Below, piece by piece: positions 40,241 through 53,700 of a stretch of DNA of 64,000 nt; positions within the stretch are counted from its first letter, which is position 1, and every line of letters starts with the position of its first letter. Both the position numbers and the translations under genes were made by a program. The notes beneath the pieces are model-generated. The model made no database searches. It saw only the letters and a list, made by a program, of their open reading frames with translations, and was not told the origin of the DNA. Source of the DNA: Phorcus lineatus (taxonomy: Eukaryota; Mollusca; Gastropoda; Trochida; Trochidae); contig OV121091.1 in assembly GCA_921293015.1 (NCBI GenBank), positions 11,685,755-11,749,754 of the forward strand. The letters run 5' to 3'.

Positions 40241-43200
40241 TTACTTTCCTCTACAATGTTATTCTAGTGTAATAAAAAAAATTAAATCATTATAAGCCTT
40301 AACTCTTCATAGTATAATGCTATAAAGACCCTGTTATATTACCTTTGACAGATCACGGTTTATCCGCAACATCATTATTTCGAGGTAAAACCATTCTCCT
40401 GTGATACTAATATAAAGTTTATTAATGTTACTCTCGAAATAAACTAACTTGGTGTTAGGAATTAATACGTGCGTTGACTTTAAAATACATGGCCTGGTTA
40501 AATGTAAAGGGGGTCAAACTTTGTTGACAATGAAAGGTATTTATTTCAAATTAAGATGTACGGTGACTGATGACTCAACTAAAAATGAAATAACTTTATT
40601 AATGTTGATGTTTAATACCATATTTTATGAAATGATAAAAACAAATGATTGATGCTTTCAAGAGTGAGCTCCAGGCAACTTTTGAATCCGTTATGCATAT
40701 TGTAGACGAAATAACTTCTTACTGTTTTCATTAATCAAAACAAATTTTCTTCAGTGTTGACTTTGGTGGTATCAAAACATTGATAAATTTAAAATGAAAA
40801 AGTTTTAAAATGTGTAAAACCTGTTGAATTTTGATTAACATATGCCTGATATATTAATCTACAGTTAACATATTTTCCTTGAATAACTTTAATGAGGTTT
40901 TCGTTTCGGAATATACGAGTTAACAACACACGCTATCAGGTAATGGACATTTGTAACAGTTTTAATTTGAGGATAACACTATCTGCGATTGTACATATTA
41001 TTGTACATTTCCTGTCGAGTTTTTGCGGTATTCGAAACCTCAATTCAACCAAGATTCGTGTTGGAAGTTTTAGAGTTTACAATAAATATAATTGAGGTTT
41101 TTGTAGGAGGTTTTAGAGTTCACAATGAAGATACAAACCTTGGTACCGATTTCTCCCCTAAACATCCATATCTTCCGCTTTCAATGTAACCTCAAACGAC
41201 TTGATGTTTTGCCCTGAAAAAGTTAAATTGCTTTGTTATGTGGTTACTGTATACGTCCTTGTTATGTAACCTTCAGATAATAAAACTCAGAGATTTTCCG
41301 AGATGGGGGGAAGCTTTGTCCTTTTTAACATTGCGGGGCTATCATCCTCTTCCCTTCCTTTATACAGCAAGGAAGTCATGACTTGTATAAGGAGGAAAAA
41401 ACAAGTGTAAATATTTCTTCATGATGATAACAATTCAGCCAAAACACAAATTTTTCCATTAATGTAATGTTGAAATTTTTTTGGAAACGAAATAACTTCC
41501 AAATTTAATTAGTATTTTTGTCAATTATACACTTAAATCGTAGTTTGCGTGGAATTTTTTAAAATGTCCTAATATACTTTTAGTTTTAATACTGCCGGTA
41601 ATCTAAATCGGTAAATCCTTTTTAAAAAATATAAATGAATCACTGACTTAAAGTATGGTCGTTCATTAATTTCGTTTTGACATGTTAGGTAGCTGATATG
41701 AAACAAGTAGGAACAATTTCGACATTATTTTGCTTAATTTCAAGTCATCTTAATTCTTTCATTATTTATTTGATAATCTCCACATCATTGAAAAAAATAT
41801 TATTTCATATATTTCAACTTTTAATCAAATTTCGATAACTGTTAATAAAGACAAGTTGGTATATGCAGAACAAAAACATGTCAAGTTTTAAAATGTGTTT
41901 GACATCGATAAAGGAATTAGGAATATTGTTTTCAAAGAAAGCATTATCTGTATCAGATGTATTTTTAAGGTCTACATTGAACACATTTCTACCTGCAGGC
42001 AACGCTCACTATGCAATGTTTGGTATTAAAGTTCTATGTGACAGAAGGAAATATTTTCAACGATAAAAGATCGCCATTGTACATTGTCGTGTTGGAAGCG
42101 TGCTAAGGTGCTACATATTTGCCTTCTTGAGAAATAAATGTTTTGAAAACGGGCGATATTTTGGGACATTTATATATGAAGACGGTTTGAAAATTGAAGG
42201 TGGAAAGATAAAAGCAGAAATTAAAAGTATTTGTTAAAAGATTTTAAAATCAACCGATTCTATTTTGAAGCTGAAATTGTGAAGGACAATACTCTTATTG
42301 ACAACACGGATTAATGAAAGTTAAACCAACATGTTAAACCAAGGTTAAATCAAGGTTTAGTTTGACCACACGGATTAATGAAAGTAAAACCAAGGTTTAG
42401 TAGGACAATCGGTATAATCAAATACTGTTGAGCATGTTTGGTACCACATTAATAACAACACACTTTTAGTTATCATCCATTATCACAATGTTTTCCTCCC
42501 AAGTCTTGACTACCCGGACACTCCTTTATTGCTCCATCGATTTCTGAATTAGCATTTTCGTCACGACTGTTCCACATTGTAAGGGTGTGTCCGACTTCTG
42601 TTAGATAGATAGGGGGAAGGTAGAAGGTGAGAGATACGGGTAGATACAAGCCGCATACCTACATGTGTTTGTACATCCTAAGAGAGCAGTAGCAGTTTCA
42701 CAGTAAGTACAGTACCGGTCAAAAGTAATTTGGGGATAATATCAAACAGTATAAGAAATTTCAGGGATTCAATGCCCGTATACTCTATGTATAACACATG
42801 TATTTTGTTAGGTTAAAATGATCCAAAATAAGGTATCTACATAGATACATTCATATTGTTCAAACAGTACAAATCAATTTTGATGGCTTTATTTATTGTA
42901 TATTTAATTAAGAACCCATGTTTGACAATCTGCTTCCTTAAACTGAGAACAAAGCTTTCCAGACAACTTATTTCATCGTTTCGATATGCCTTAATCTTAA
43001 ACTCTTACGAAGAATACACGTGACAGTAATGATACAATACTTAGCTTAGAGCATCTCAATCATTAATTCATACACAAAACAACTAATGGCTTACGGTCAT
43101 TGGTCGATGATGCCATTGATTCTTTAGATACAATGAAGTTTAAATTTTTTAAAAGAACAGGCCTAGTAGAGAACGTTATACACCTCTAAATGGAGACAAG

Positions 43201-43662
43201 GAAGACAACCAATTGAATAAGAACTGAAGTTTCTGTCTGATGATAAAGTACAGGTGCAACCAGGACCAGTATTTTTGTCTCCTCCTGTACTCACTACTTC
43301 GGTATCAAGAGCTATGTTTTCTCTTCAATGTGTAAACTCTCTTTCAGCTGTTTGGCACTAACCTGTTAGTACTGAGAGAATGTGATTCAATATACCCGGA
43401 GACATTCAAACCTCTGGATCTACCCGATAGGAATAAAATAATACATTTTTTTCCAAACAACACGGATTCACAAGTTGTAAAATTGATTAAAACTCTTTTG
43501 GCAGGATCGGCAAGTATTTTTGTTAACGTAAGTATTTTTCGAATTCCGGTATTGATTTTTTAAAATAGTGTTTATTTCATTAAATGATATTTGACATAAA
43601 TTATACTTATATATTTGAGACAAATGTCAATCCTCTCGACCTTGTCTTTTGAAGCAAGATGC

Positions 43663-43707
43663 CGTAGTAGTATCAGTAGTAATAGTAATAGTAGCAGTAG
43701 TAGTAGC

Positions 43708-43740
<33 letters not shown>

Positions 43741-43782
43741 GGTAGTGGTGGTGGTGGTAGTAGAAGTAGTAGTAATAGTAGC

Positions 43783-43814
<32 letters not shown>

Positions 43815-43845
43815 CAGCAGCAGTATTAGTAGTAGTTGTAGTAGC
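43663..43845. repeat. (AGT)n-rich trinucleotide tract
   Basis: About 180 bases of AGT with interspersed GGT, AGC and AAT triplets. It gives low-complexity poly-Ser, poly-Val and poly-Leu open frames in several reading frames, none of which is a gene. Confidence 0.93.
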
Positions 43846-44738
43846 ATTTGTTTTCTATTTAAGAAATGAATGATAAAGAACTGTTTGATTTGGTAACGAT
43901 GTCAAGGGCAAAGGAGAAGAAAAATGAACCTAAACAAATATGGAGATTTCAAAGAAAAATATCAAAATTACACTGCAAATTTGATAATATTTTGCTGACA
44001 GTTTAAATTTTTATTTCATGAATATGAAAGAGTCATTTATCAATGCATACATTTGAAGATAGTTAACAAAATATGTACTGTCATCCATTAGAGATATGTT
44101 AAGGAAGTCTTTTTACGTTTATCATATTTTTAAAATATCATATTTGTGAAAACAAAATATTTTCAAGAAAACTAAGTAATAATGGGGCAAAACGGAGAAC
44201 AAAGTGTGCATCCTCAAAAAGAAAAATCCTGTATTTTGCTCTGTTATCTTTTACGCTGAAAACAACTCTTTGATCTCATTTGATCCAGAATACCCAATTA
44301 TTATAAAATATTAAAAACTGTGCACCTCCAATTAAGATTATAGATTCAAATCTCCTACTACATTCGACGGAGCATCCATGTTAACTTAGATAGATACATA
44401 TGTACTCTCCCACTGGTTTCTACTGTTATGGGAATAACAATTGTCATTCCTTCACTACCTCAATTAATTCTTCTTCCAGAACCATGTAATCAACAGTTAT
44501 TCTTAGATTAAGCTTAAAAGCATACTTTCTGGTTATGATTTTACCAATATATGTATCAGTCAGAAATAGATCTTTCAACACTATATGTATTAATTGAATA
44601 CGCTTTGCGCTGGGAGTCTTTTGATAATTCCATTGCATAAATTATGCTTGGACATATGTTGCTATTGTTAGATGTATGATGTATGATGTAAATTTATTGT
44701 ATAGTTTATTATCATTCTTATTCAGGATTACATAAAGT

Positions 44739-47700
44739 ATGAAGATTATTGGCATAGTCAGTTTGATCATCGTTATTGAAGGTAAGTTCTTACATATTAT
44801 TATCTATGGAAATATATTTTTATATTAAAAGCTAATGATTTTTTTCTTTGCAACCATTTGAAAAATGAAAATTCAAAACCATGAAGAACAACATACTTAA
44901 CATAAAACAGTTTAACGAAAAGTAGTGATCACCATCATATTTATGAAAATTATTATTAAGTCCTATTGTAAATACTGTAATTATTAAGAGTAAGAACACT
45001 TTTCCTATAGCTCTGAGTTCATGATTTGACAAACAAGTGGTTGTTAAAATTAAACGAAGTCATTATGTGTTGATAATGAAAAGTAATTCAGAATTTTTAC
45101 ATTTTCAAACTGATATAGTCAACCTTATATAAATATGTAATACACATGTAATCACAAGTAAGTGTGACCAAACAAATAAATGATAATTATCTAAATTTCC
45201 TTTGCTCAGAAACATGCTTAAAACGTTCGTATCATCTACAAAAAAATAATTGCAAGCAGTCGATTGTCCAGATCATTAATCACATCCAGTCGGGGTTTGA
45301 ATCCGGCAGGGGACTCGTCCAAATAACTCTTGTATCTCAATTATAATCTGTATGACTACGCATGTGACAATGTATCATTAAGTAACTGTGTATAGGACTT
45401 ACTTCGTTAAAGATATGAGTTTCGTATATCGTATACAGAAACCAGATAGAAATGTACAAAATACATATCGACATATTCATTAAAAATGTTACACATTGCA
45501 ATATGCTCTAAGTTACCTTTTTTCTCAAAATTTCATAACATTTCTGTCTATCCTTTTTTTATCTGTAAATGGGACAAACTGGATACCATGTATATCTGTT
45601 TATGTATTTCTTGCATAGCTGGGTTGAGTTTGTCCAACCCTTGAACAAATTCTACACACAGACTTAACGGCAACTGAATGGAAACAGATTGTACAAAACG
45701 TCTTTGATATCATTTCGATGTCAAAATAGTAAAGTCTATCATCATGAAAACGTAAAAAATTCTTTCTTGTGTAAGTACGAGTTAATCCGCTTGGTTGTTT
45801 GTTTACCTTCCTCATTCGTTCTGAGACAGATAAGAGTAGGCTTTGATTATTTAGTGGGTGTTCGTTCCGGGAAGTGTTAAAAGGTTAAATGAAACTGAAG
45901 TAAATGATGAAGCTTTGATTATAAAGTATACCGGATTGGTAGGGGAAGACGTTATACTTGGTTCCTTAACACACACATACAGTGTAAGTTTTGCAGCAAC
46001 TCCTCACTTGGTCTTTTAACATCAATGACAGGTCAAAGTGATGACTACGTCGCGACGTGGAGCTCAGCTCATCTTCGGTGTGCAGGAAGAGGGGGCTTGT
46101 TTGTCAACCATGGGGCGTCATTGGAACATCTTCGAGGGGTCATTTCGACCACGCCCATCTGGCTAGGAGGAAGGCGTGTCCATACATCATGGGCTTGGGC
46201 AGGTGAAAAAGTTCCTTTTTTTATAAATCTGAAAATCTCTAAACTGAAACACCAATTTTTGCTAGATAATGATGATTGTGATAACTTCACCTTTCTGGGA
46301 AGACATTTTAATCTGACTCTGACTGGTTTGAATTTGTTTGAAATTAGATGTATTGTTAGAAATAGAATTAGATGGATGTCAATATGAAACAAAGACCTAA
46401 GGTTAGAATTGTTGAATGAAATACTTATATCGAATATGTATGCACTAATGCATTTGATACATCGACAACTTATCATTTCCTTTATTGGTTGTATTCAGTT
46501 TTATAAATCTGCGAATACAAGTTAGTATGTACAAGACTTATAGATCTAATTTACTCCAAATGTTCTAGATAAGAGGTGAAAGGACTTTTTCAACCAATTC
46601 AATCAAACTAACGATAATAAATGGTTATGAAAATATAGTTCAATTGTTTCAGTATAAAGAATTAGTTTAGTACAATGACACGTGTGCCAATTTACATCTA
46701 TCAAAGGGGTAATACCAAATGTATTGTGTTGGTGCTGTCATTCCTGGCACGTTTTGCTTACTCTGAGGGTGTGGGTATAAATCATGAGATAAAAACGCAG
46801 AAGAATTTGTCCTATAGCAGAAAGTGTAATACCAAGTACCACAAAGTTTAAATGATTTCGTTATTTATTTCTTATTACATACACACGTATGTTATTTATG
46901 ATGTATCATATAACATCGTATATATCATATTTTCAGACGGAAAACTTTTATATGAGGCTCAAGGGTGTTTCAAACGTCCTCCGAATTTGAACCTTCAGTA
47001 TCATGGTATTACGGAAGTATTTGACTGCTTTCTTAGCTGCAAGTCTGTATACAAATATGGCATCATTTCGGTAAGTTATGTTAAGTTTCATACCCTGACT
47101 CAATGCATGATGAAATTGTTAAACTAAGTTAATGTAGTGAAGCGCTTGATACAGATACATTTGTGAAATACAAAACAAAACAAAACATGACGAGTACCTG
47201 AAAACTTGTGCTTCTTTTAAAATATTCCACAACCTCTCCGAAAATTTCCAAACAATAGTTATAACAACTCAACAATTTTAAGCACGAACTGTAGTGTACG
47301 ATAAACTAAATTGCAAAATGTCTAAAAAGCCTGTAGGCATGCAAATTCTGCATGAATACAGCTTTCAATAATAGCCACAAAGATTATTTCGTTTCACTTT
47401 CATCTGGATCATTAAGCTGTAGGTCCTTACCACAAAACGTATTGAATCGATTGCAGGCTCTGTATGAAAAATAAAATTTGCTCTGAGCACAAAATGACAT
47501 CATTTTTAATTTCGATTTTTAAACCACATGTGCCCAGAATTTCAATATTTTTCTATTGAAACGTTTTTTTCTAAAAATTCCAAATCTATGTATGTTAGAT
47601 ATATAGAGAATTTCATCCAATTGTCCTCTGATATCCAAATTTCAACACAAGTTGACAAAAGTTAAACATACCCGAGGCTTGCTGAGAATATTTATACTTT

Positions 47701-50700
47701 TATCAATAAGTGTGGAATCATTTAATATCAGATGCCAAGGTAAGGTTGTATATATCATGCAAAACATGCTTCATGTTGATTCCATGAAAATTAACATCCC
47801 TGAACACTACACTACCAACAGACTCCAAATGCGGACATTTTTCAGCACCGAGGCGTCATTATGTTTATAGCATAGCACTGTGGTGTCATAACTTGATGAT
47901 GTAAATAACTATGACGTCATGTACTTTTCGCTGGTTGTCAAAATCATATGTCCTTGGTGTTAAGCTAGATATCCGTAAGCTCTGTTCCCTGTGGAACACA
48001 GATTTGGATGAATAAGTGACAAAGAGTATGTTTTAAAAAGTGTGTTCGAGGCTTAAATAACAGCCAAAATACCAGATGACATGTTTTCAATTCAAATCGC
48101 CTTTCTAAAGTTGCATCGTTAACGGTAAAATGGTTAAATTATTACGGTTTTTGTTCAAGTGTAATCGAAAAAACATATGCATTTTTAAAAAATGAGCCAA
48201 AATAAAATCGAAATTCTGAGTCTAATGTACTTGTTCATGATAAATTAGCACTATACCTTTATTTGTTGTTGTTTCTGTTGTAAATACATTTATGAAATTA
48301 CGTTTGAGTCATGGTCGCGCGCCATTGTACGGTTTTCGATCACAAATCTCGACTTTGACCTGTTTAATGTCACTATACTGGAAACATTAGCATCAAAATG
48401 CCAATTTTAAGAAACAACCATTACTTGTTAAACAAATAACACTGTTTAAGAAGTTTGACATATTTGACCAAAACAACATACTCCATTATTTTTTTAATAT
48501 ATATTCATATCGTATGAGTATCAACTACTCTTTCTATTCCAGGGGGACAGATGTACATGTATCGACTACATCGGCAACCTCTCACGTGCTGGACAAGACA
48601 GTTGCAACCAGCCTTGTGCGAGAAACTTTGGAGAAACTTGTGGAGGTTCCGGTTTCATCAGCATTTATCAAAGATGTACGTATATAGACTGATTGCTGCT
48701 AACAAGGGTACTACATATCTGATATTGAGAAATTGGCCATATTCAATGGATAATCCTTAGCTGTATAATGTCAAAATGTGTAGGAAAACGTTAAGATCGT
48801 TCAATACAACAGACATTTTGCGTATGGAGCTTCTTGTATGATAACAATATATACCACAATTCCGTATAGTTGCTATGGTTTTCTTTGTTCAAAGTCTAAG
48901 TGTATTAGTCGACACTAGGATTTCTGAAATATCGATTCTTTTTAGCTACACCAAACAAAATTTAGGAAGCAAAACTTTCCGTTTCATAAAACATGTAAGT
49001 CAGACAGTGTAGTTAATCAGTTAATTATTTCAAATATTTGTGGTACTCATGTCAGTTATTGACTTATTAGGGACAAATGAAAACGTTCTTGTGGTCTTTA
49101 AATGTAATGCGGGCACTTTCTTGGGCAACATGTAGAGGTAATTTTCATTCAATGCTTATTGATGTTAACATTGTTTCAGGGATAGACAATATCAGCTGTC
49201 GATGTCTCAAACACCATGTTCATGTAAACAATAGAAACATTTTTGTAAAAGTAATTCGTCGTAGATAACAAAATATATTTAAGTGATTATTTTGTAAATT
49301 ATAAATTTAAGCGAAGATTGGTAAAAGTCCAATCCGTTTAAATTTTAATCGACAGTTCTATTCTATGCAAGGTGTGACCTAATATGACAAAAACACTTGA
49401 TCTAAACTTGTCAAGATTTGTAAAGTCAGATGAATCAACATTTACTCGATGTATCGGCCAAATTCCTCCTGTTGCCAAGAATCGTAATTTCTTCTCGGCG
49501 CAATCCCTGGAGGTCCCACGCTTCTAGATAAGGGGAGGGTTGTTGACATATCGGACAGAGTCGGTACATCTAGTGCATGTTCCCTTACTTTATGTGGCGT
49601 ACACTTAGGACAAAGGAAACCATGACAACTGGTGAATGTTACGCGAACAGGCCTCTGATATGACAGATATCAAAGCGTTTCGTAGCTCCACAAAAACAAG
49701 TAGAAAAGGAACAAATTATTTTTCCAACTTTTCTCCTTACATCTTTCGAGAATCCACTCGTTTTTTACTACTATGTTGATGTTTTAGGAACCATTTAAAT
49801 ATCTGATGTCTCCTCTGTAAGGCACATGCTTTTTGATTGTGGGATATTGACGTTACAAGCATAAAGGTAATGGGCATTAACGTTTCAGCTACTGATGATT
49901 TCCCTTTCTCCTCGGAATTGAACAATACCGATTTCTCCGACTGTGGCTATCTGAGTGAAGATAGGAACCAGATCGTTATCAGGACGGCTTCCTGTGGAAA
50001 GGATATCACTGAATTCAAACGAGCATTTTGCAAAGGTAAGCAAAGCAAGGGTTAACTTTGTTTCAGTGATATTCAATGTAAATGAACTCGTAACCACTGT
50101 TAAAGAACTGGGCCCAGATTTCCTAAGCTCCAGTTTAATCTCTGCACAGGTCTATATCGATACAGTAGTTTTGACGTTCACGTTACCTTATTTCGTCCAA
50201 TCAAAAGGTTCAATTTTGTTTTGATCACTAGGTGATCGCTAAAGATACATAAAGACTTTAATCATAAAACAAACTGTTTATATCTTAAATAAATTTTAGT
50301 GAAGGCAGTTTCAAGGAGGTTGATCAAAACCCCCTCCCCCTTCTCTTCGTAATACTAAGGCCCTTTAGAATTTCTCCTCGGTTAGTGCGTTTTTTTCCGA
50401 ATAAGGACTCTGGCTTTAACATTTACATACTTATATCAAATGATTCTATCCAGATCCGGGACGGACGATAGAACCAGAAAATTACTATAAAACTTGGGAG
50501 ATGTCATGTCACGGAAGTACGAAAGCTCATGTGACAAGGGCAGATAACCTGTACCTTACTCCTCCCAAGTATTTCTGGATTGGTCTCAACAGAACAACGA
50601 CATGGATATGGGATGACGGTAAACCTAGATTTTCTTCCTTTAGCGCAGGCATTTTTATTAAACCTACTTGGTTTAGAGTATATTTTGATAGGGTTAAACA

Positions 50701-53700
50701 TGTCAAAAGTTGTAAATGTTATTTCTTTTATCAAAAAGTACTGACAACTGCTTAAAATTACCTGTTTAATGGTAATAGGTTTCGTATGGTTGCAATAAGT
50801 CCAACCTAATTTGGAAACATTTTACACATACACACAAAAAGACGCTAAATAAAGACGCTAAATAAACTTCATGAAATATAATGTATGTTTACCTTGACAA
50901 ATCATGAAATTCACATTTAAATGATCAATTAACAGTCTAATATCAAGTGTCTTAAAAGTCATTTATAGTAAAAAAAATTTGGGCTTGACTGAAAAACACT
51001 AAGTTTCATCCATTTCATAACAACAACAGCCTAATGACAAGACAAGTATGTTATTATTTCATTTTTTGCGACTTGACTGCAAATCGCTAATTATGATTTC
51101 CGTTATGTTGGCACATCTCTTACTGTTACTTTGTCCCTTTCCTTAAATACAGGCACTAGCGCCGAACCGGAAGTAGGGACCGTCAGATACGGCGAGAAAC
51201 GGGGTGGCTGTCTGGCAGCGTATGAAGACGAGGCGAAGAAGATATACTTGACAGCTCTTCCTTGCAAGACCAAACTCAGAGTCGTGTGTGTTCACGGTAA
51301 GACGATACTGTAATACGTAAAACATGTGTCATTTTTATCCTTTTTTAACCAAAGTACGAATACTGAATATGATTCATATTTAATGAAAGTGTCTGTTGAC
51401 CATTAAGCTTTATCATTGGTGTTGTCTTTGTAGAAGTGCAGACTGTTTGTGAAAAGTATCTTATTAACGCTAATCGGTTCTGTAAAGTAACAACATAAAG
51501 GTCTTAAAAGTCTATATCTACTCGAAAGTCAAACTATTTATACTAATCAATAAGTCAAATAAATTTTGAAGCTTGAAACTTATGAAAGGATGATATAATC
51601 ACGGATTGGATTTGTGACCGTTTGATGTTGTGAAATGTAAACAGAATATGTGTCATTTCGGCTTTTGCACATATATAAGGTTCCTAATCGATTTCGATAA
51701 AAATCATTACGGTAATTTTTTTACATTATCATAAATGTGTCAAATTATGCTATCAATATCTAAAACTTATTTGTGAAATAGGAGTACCTCCACACGTATC
51801 AACTTCAACAACACAGATTGTTACATCTCTGAAAGAAACAATACGGACAGCATCAACTGAACAAACAACTTCAACAACAGTATCCATACGAGAACTGACA
51901 CCAACTATAGCAAAATCTAAAGCAACAACAACCTCACTTCCTTCAACAACAGTGAAAACAACAACGTTTGAGCAAACGACAAAAACAACAACATCGCCAA
52001 CGTTTAAACCAACAACGACTACAGCTCCAACAACAGTCAAAGCAACAGTCTTGAAAACAACTTCTACAACGTCGAAACCAACGACAACTTCTATAACAAC
52101 ATTCATTCCAACTCCAACAACAACAACAACAACTCCTACGACAAGACTTCCAACGTTAATTACAAAACATCCAACAAGAACAACAACAAGACCTCCAACC
52201 ACGACCGAACCTTCAACACCAACTACGGCGCACTCAACATCAACTTTAGAAATAACCAAATCTACTTTACAACCACCAACAACGTTAAAAACAACAACTA
52301 TAACGTTAAATTCTTCAACAACAAGCTACACAACAAATGGAAACCTTAAAAGTCCAACGAAGCAATCCAACCAAGGCCACAACAACAGTCCAACGACCGC
52401 ATCATCTGGGGATAAAACTTCTCAAAGGGTCACCTCAATTTTACATCCAGTGTTAGGGTCTACCGATAAACCATATGGCCAATACGTAGGTGAAAGTACA
52501 GTTTCAACGGAATACCTTCCAACCGTCGGTCAAACAAGTTCTTCAACCAACAAAATGACCGGACAGAGGTTACAGGTTACGCCAACAGAGAGTAATCAAG
52601 GTCTTCAATCAAATGGTAATTAACGTTCTAGTAATTGTGGCAGATTTCGATAGGATTTTCTTGGAATTAAAGGCACATCAACATGTTCTTGGAAAACATT
52701 TGTCCATATTTCCCCATTAAATAACAGTTGATGAAAAACATATTTTCTTCGGAGGTTGAAACATCCAATTACTTAACGCAATTAGCTCCAGTGTAAAATA
52801 AGATGCCATCATGTCATTTTAGTTGGAACACTTTTAAAACAATTGAATTAGGGGCATGGATTCCACACTTTAATTGATATCAACATTGGCAACAGTGGTA
52901 TCAGTAGATATCATTCGCATATATAAGATAATGTCGTGTAATATCTATACGGCATTGCAACTTACATGGATAGAAATATATATTTTCGTTAGAAACTGCA
53001 TTGTCTTATGTTTATTTAAAAATAAATCTTTTATTCGCTGAATAAGAATTGTATTACATTGAAGATCGTTAAGTATCCCTATATATTTCGTATTAACTCA
53101 GGTCTCTCCATCGGACCCGGAGTTAATTGTTTGTGGTTTTCACTCGTTTAATACGAAATTATTTGCTCCTTAATAGAAAATGTATTATACGGAAATTTTT
53201 TTAGTATCATCTTTATATTTCGTTAGAATTACATAGAAGTTCTGCTTAATCTGCCTTTTCACATAAGTTTATTAATGAAAATTGTATTACAGGGAAGATC
53301 GTTTAGTAACCCCTCTATACCTCTTGTTAACTCAGGTCTCTACATCGGACTGGGAGTGGCAGGGGGCGTGGTTCTGCTGATTCTTCTGATCATTATCCTC
53401 GCCGTGATTACCAGGACAAGAGGGTAATATTTTTAATATTCATGAAAAGCATATAATATAATTTCAGTTTGATTGAAACCAAGTTCTATGATTAGACAAC
53501 TTTGTTTTGTGTATTAGTGCGAGTTTTTGGTGCTGATATTTTTATCACATGTTTTCATTTAAAACGAAGTTAATATAAAATCTACTCTATACGTAGCAAT
53601 CATTGCAAAAAAGAAGTTAACCATCGAAAGAACATTGTTTTCCTTCCTTGTCACAAGTTCTTAATTGCCTCTTTATATAATAATATGCTTCAAACCAAAC

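Larger units (their letters stand above)
39127..44738. other. Gene-poor region between transporter copy 2 and the lectin gene
   Basis: No coding exon could be supported. It includes a MITE-like copy (about 39475-39755), a minisatellite (39920-40240), direct repeats of GGATTAATGAAAGTTAAACCA near 42312 and 42374, and the AGT tract (43663-43845). A GTAAGTAC at 42703 after an AG-rich stretch could be the donor of a non-coding first exon of the lectin gene; this is a guess. Confidence 0.5.

Noticed and set aside
43572-43873. Three overlapping open frames giving poly-Ser, poly-Val and poly-Leu proteins
   Set aside because: All come from the AGT trinucleotide tract; no splice context or conserved sequence.
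51753-52259. A 168-residue valine-rich frame on the minus strand
   Set aside because: It is the antisense shadow of the threonine-rich mucin exon.
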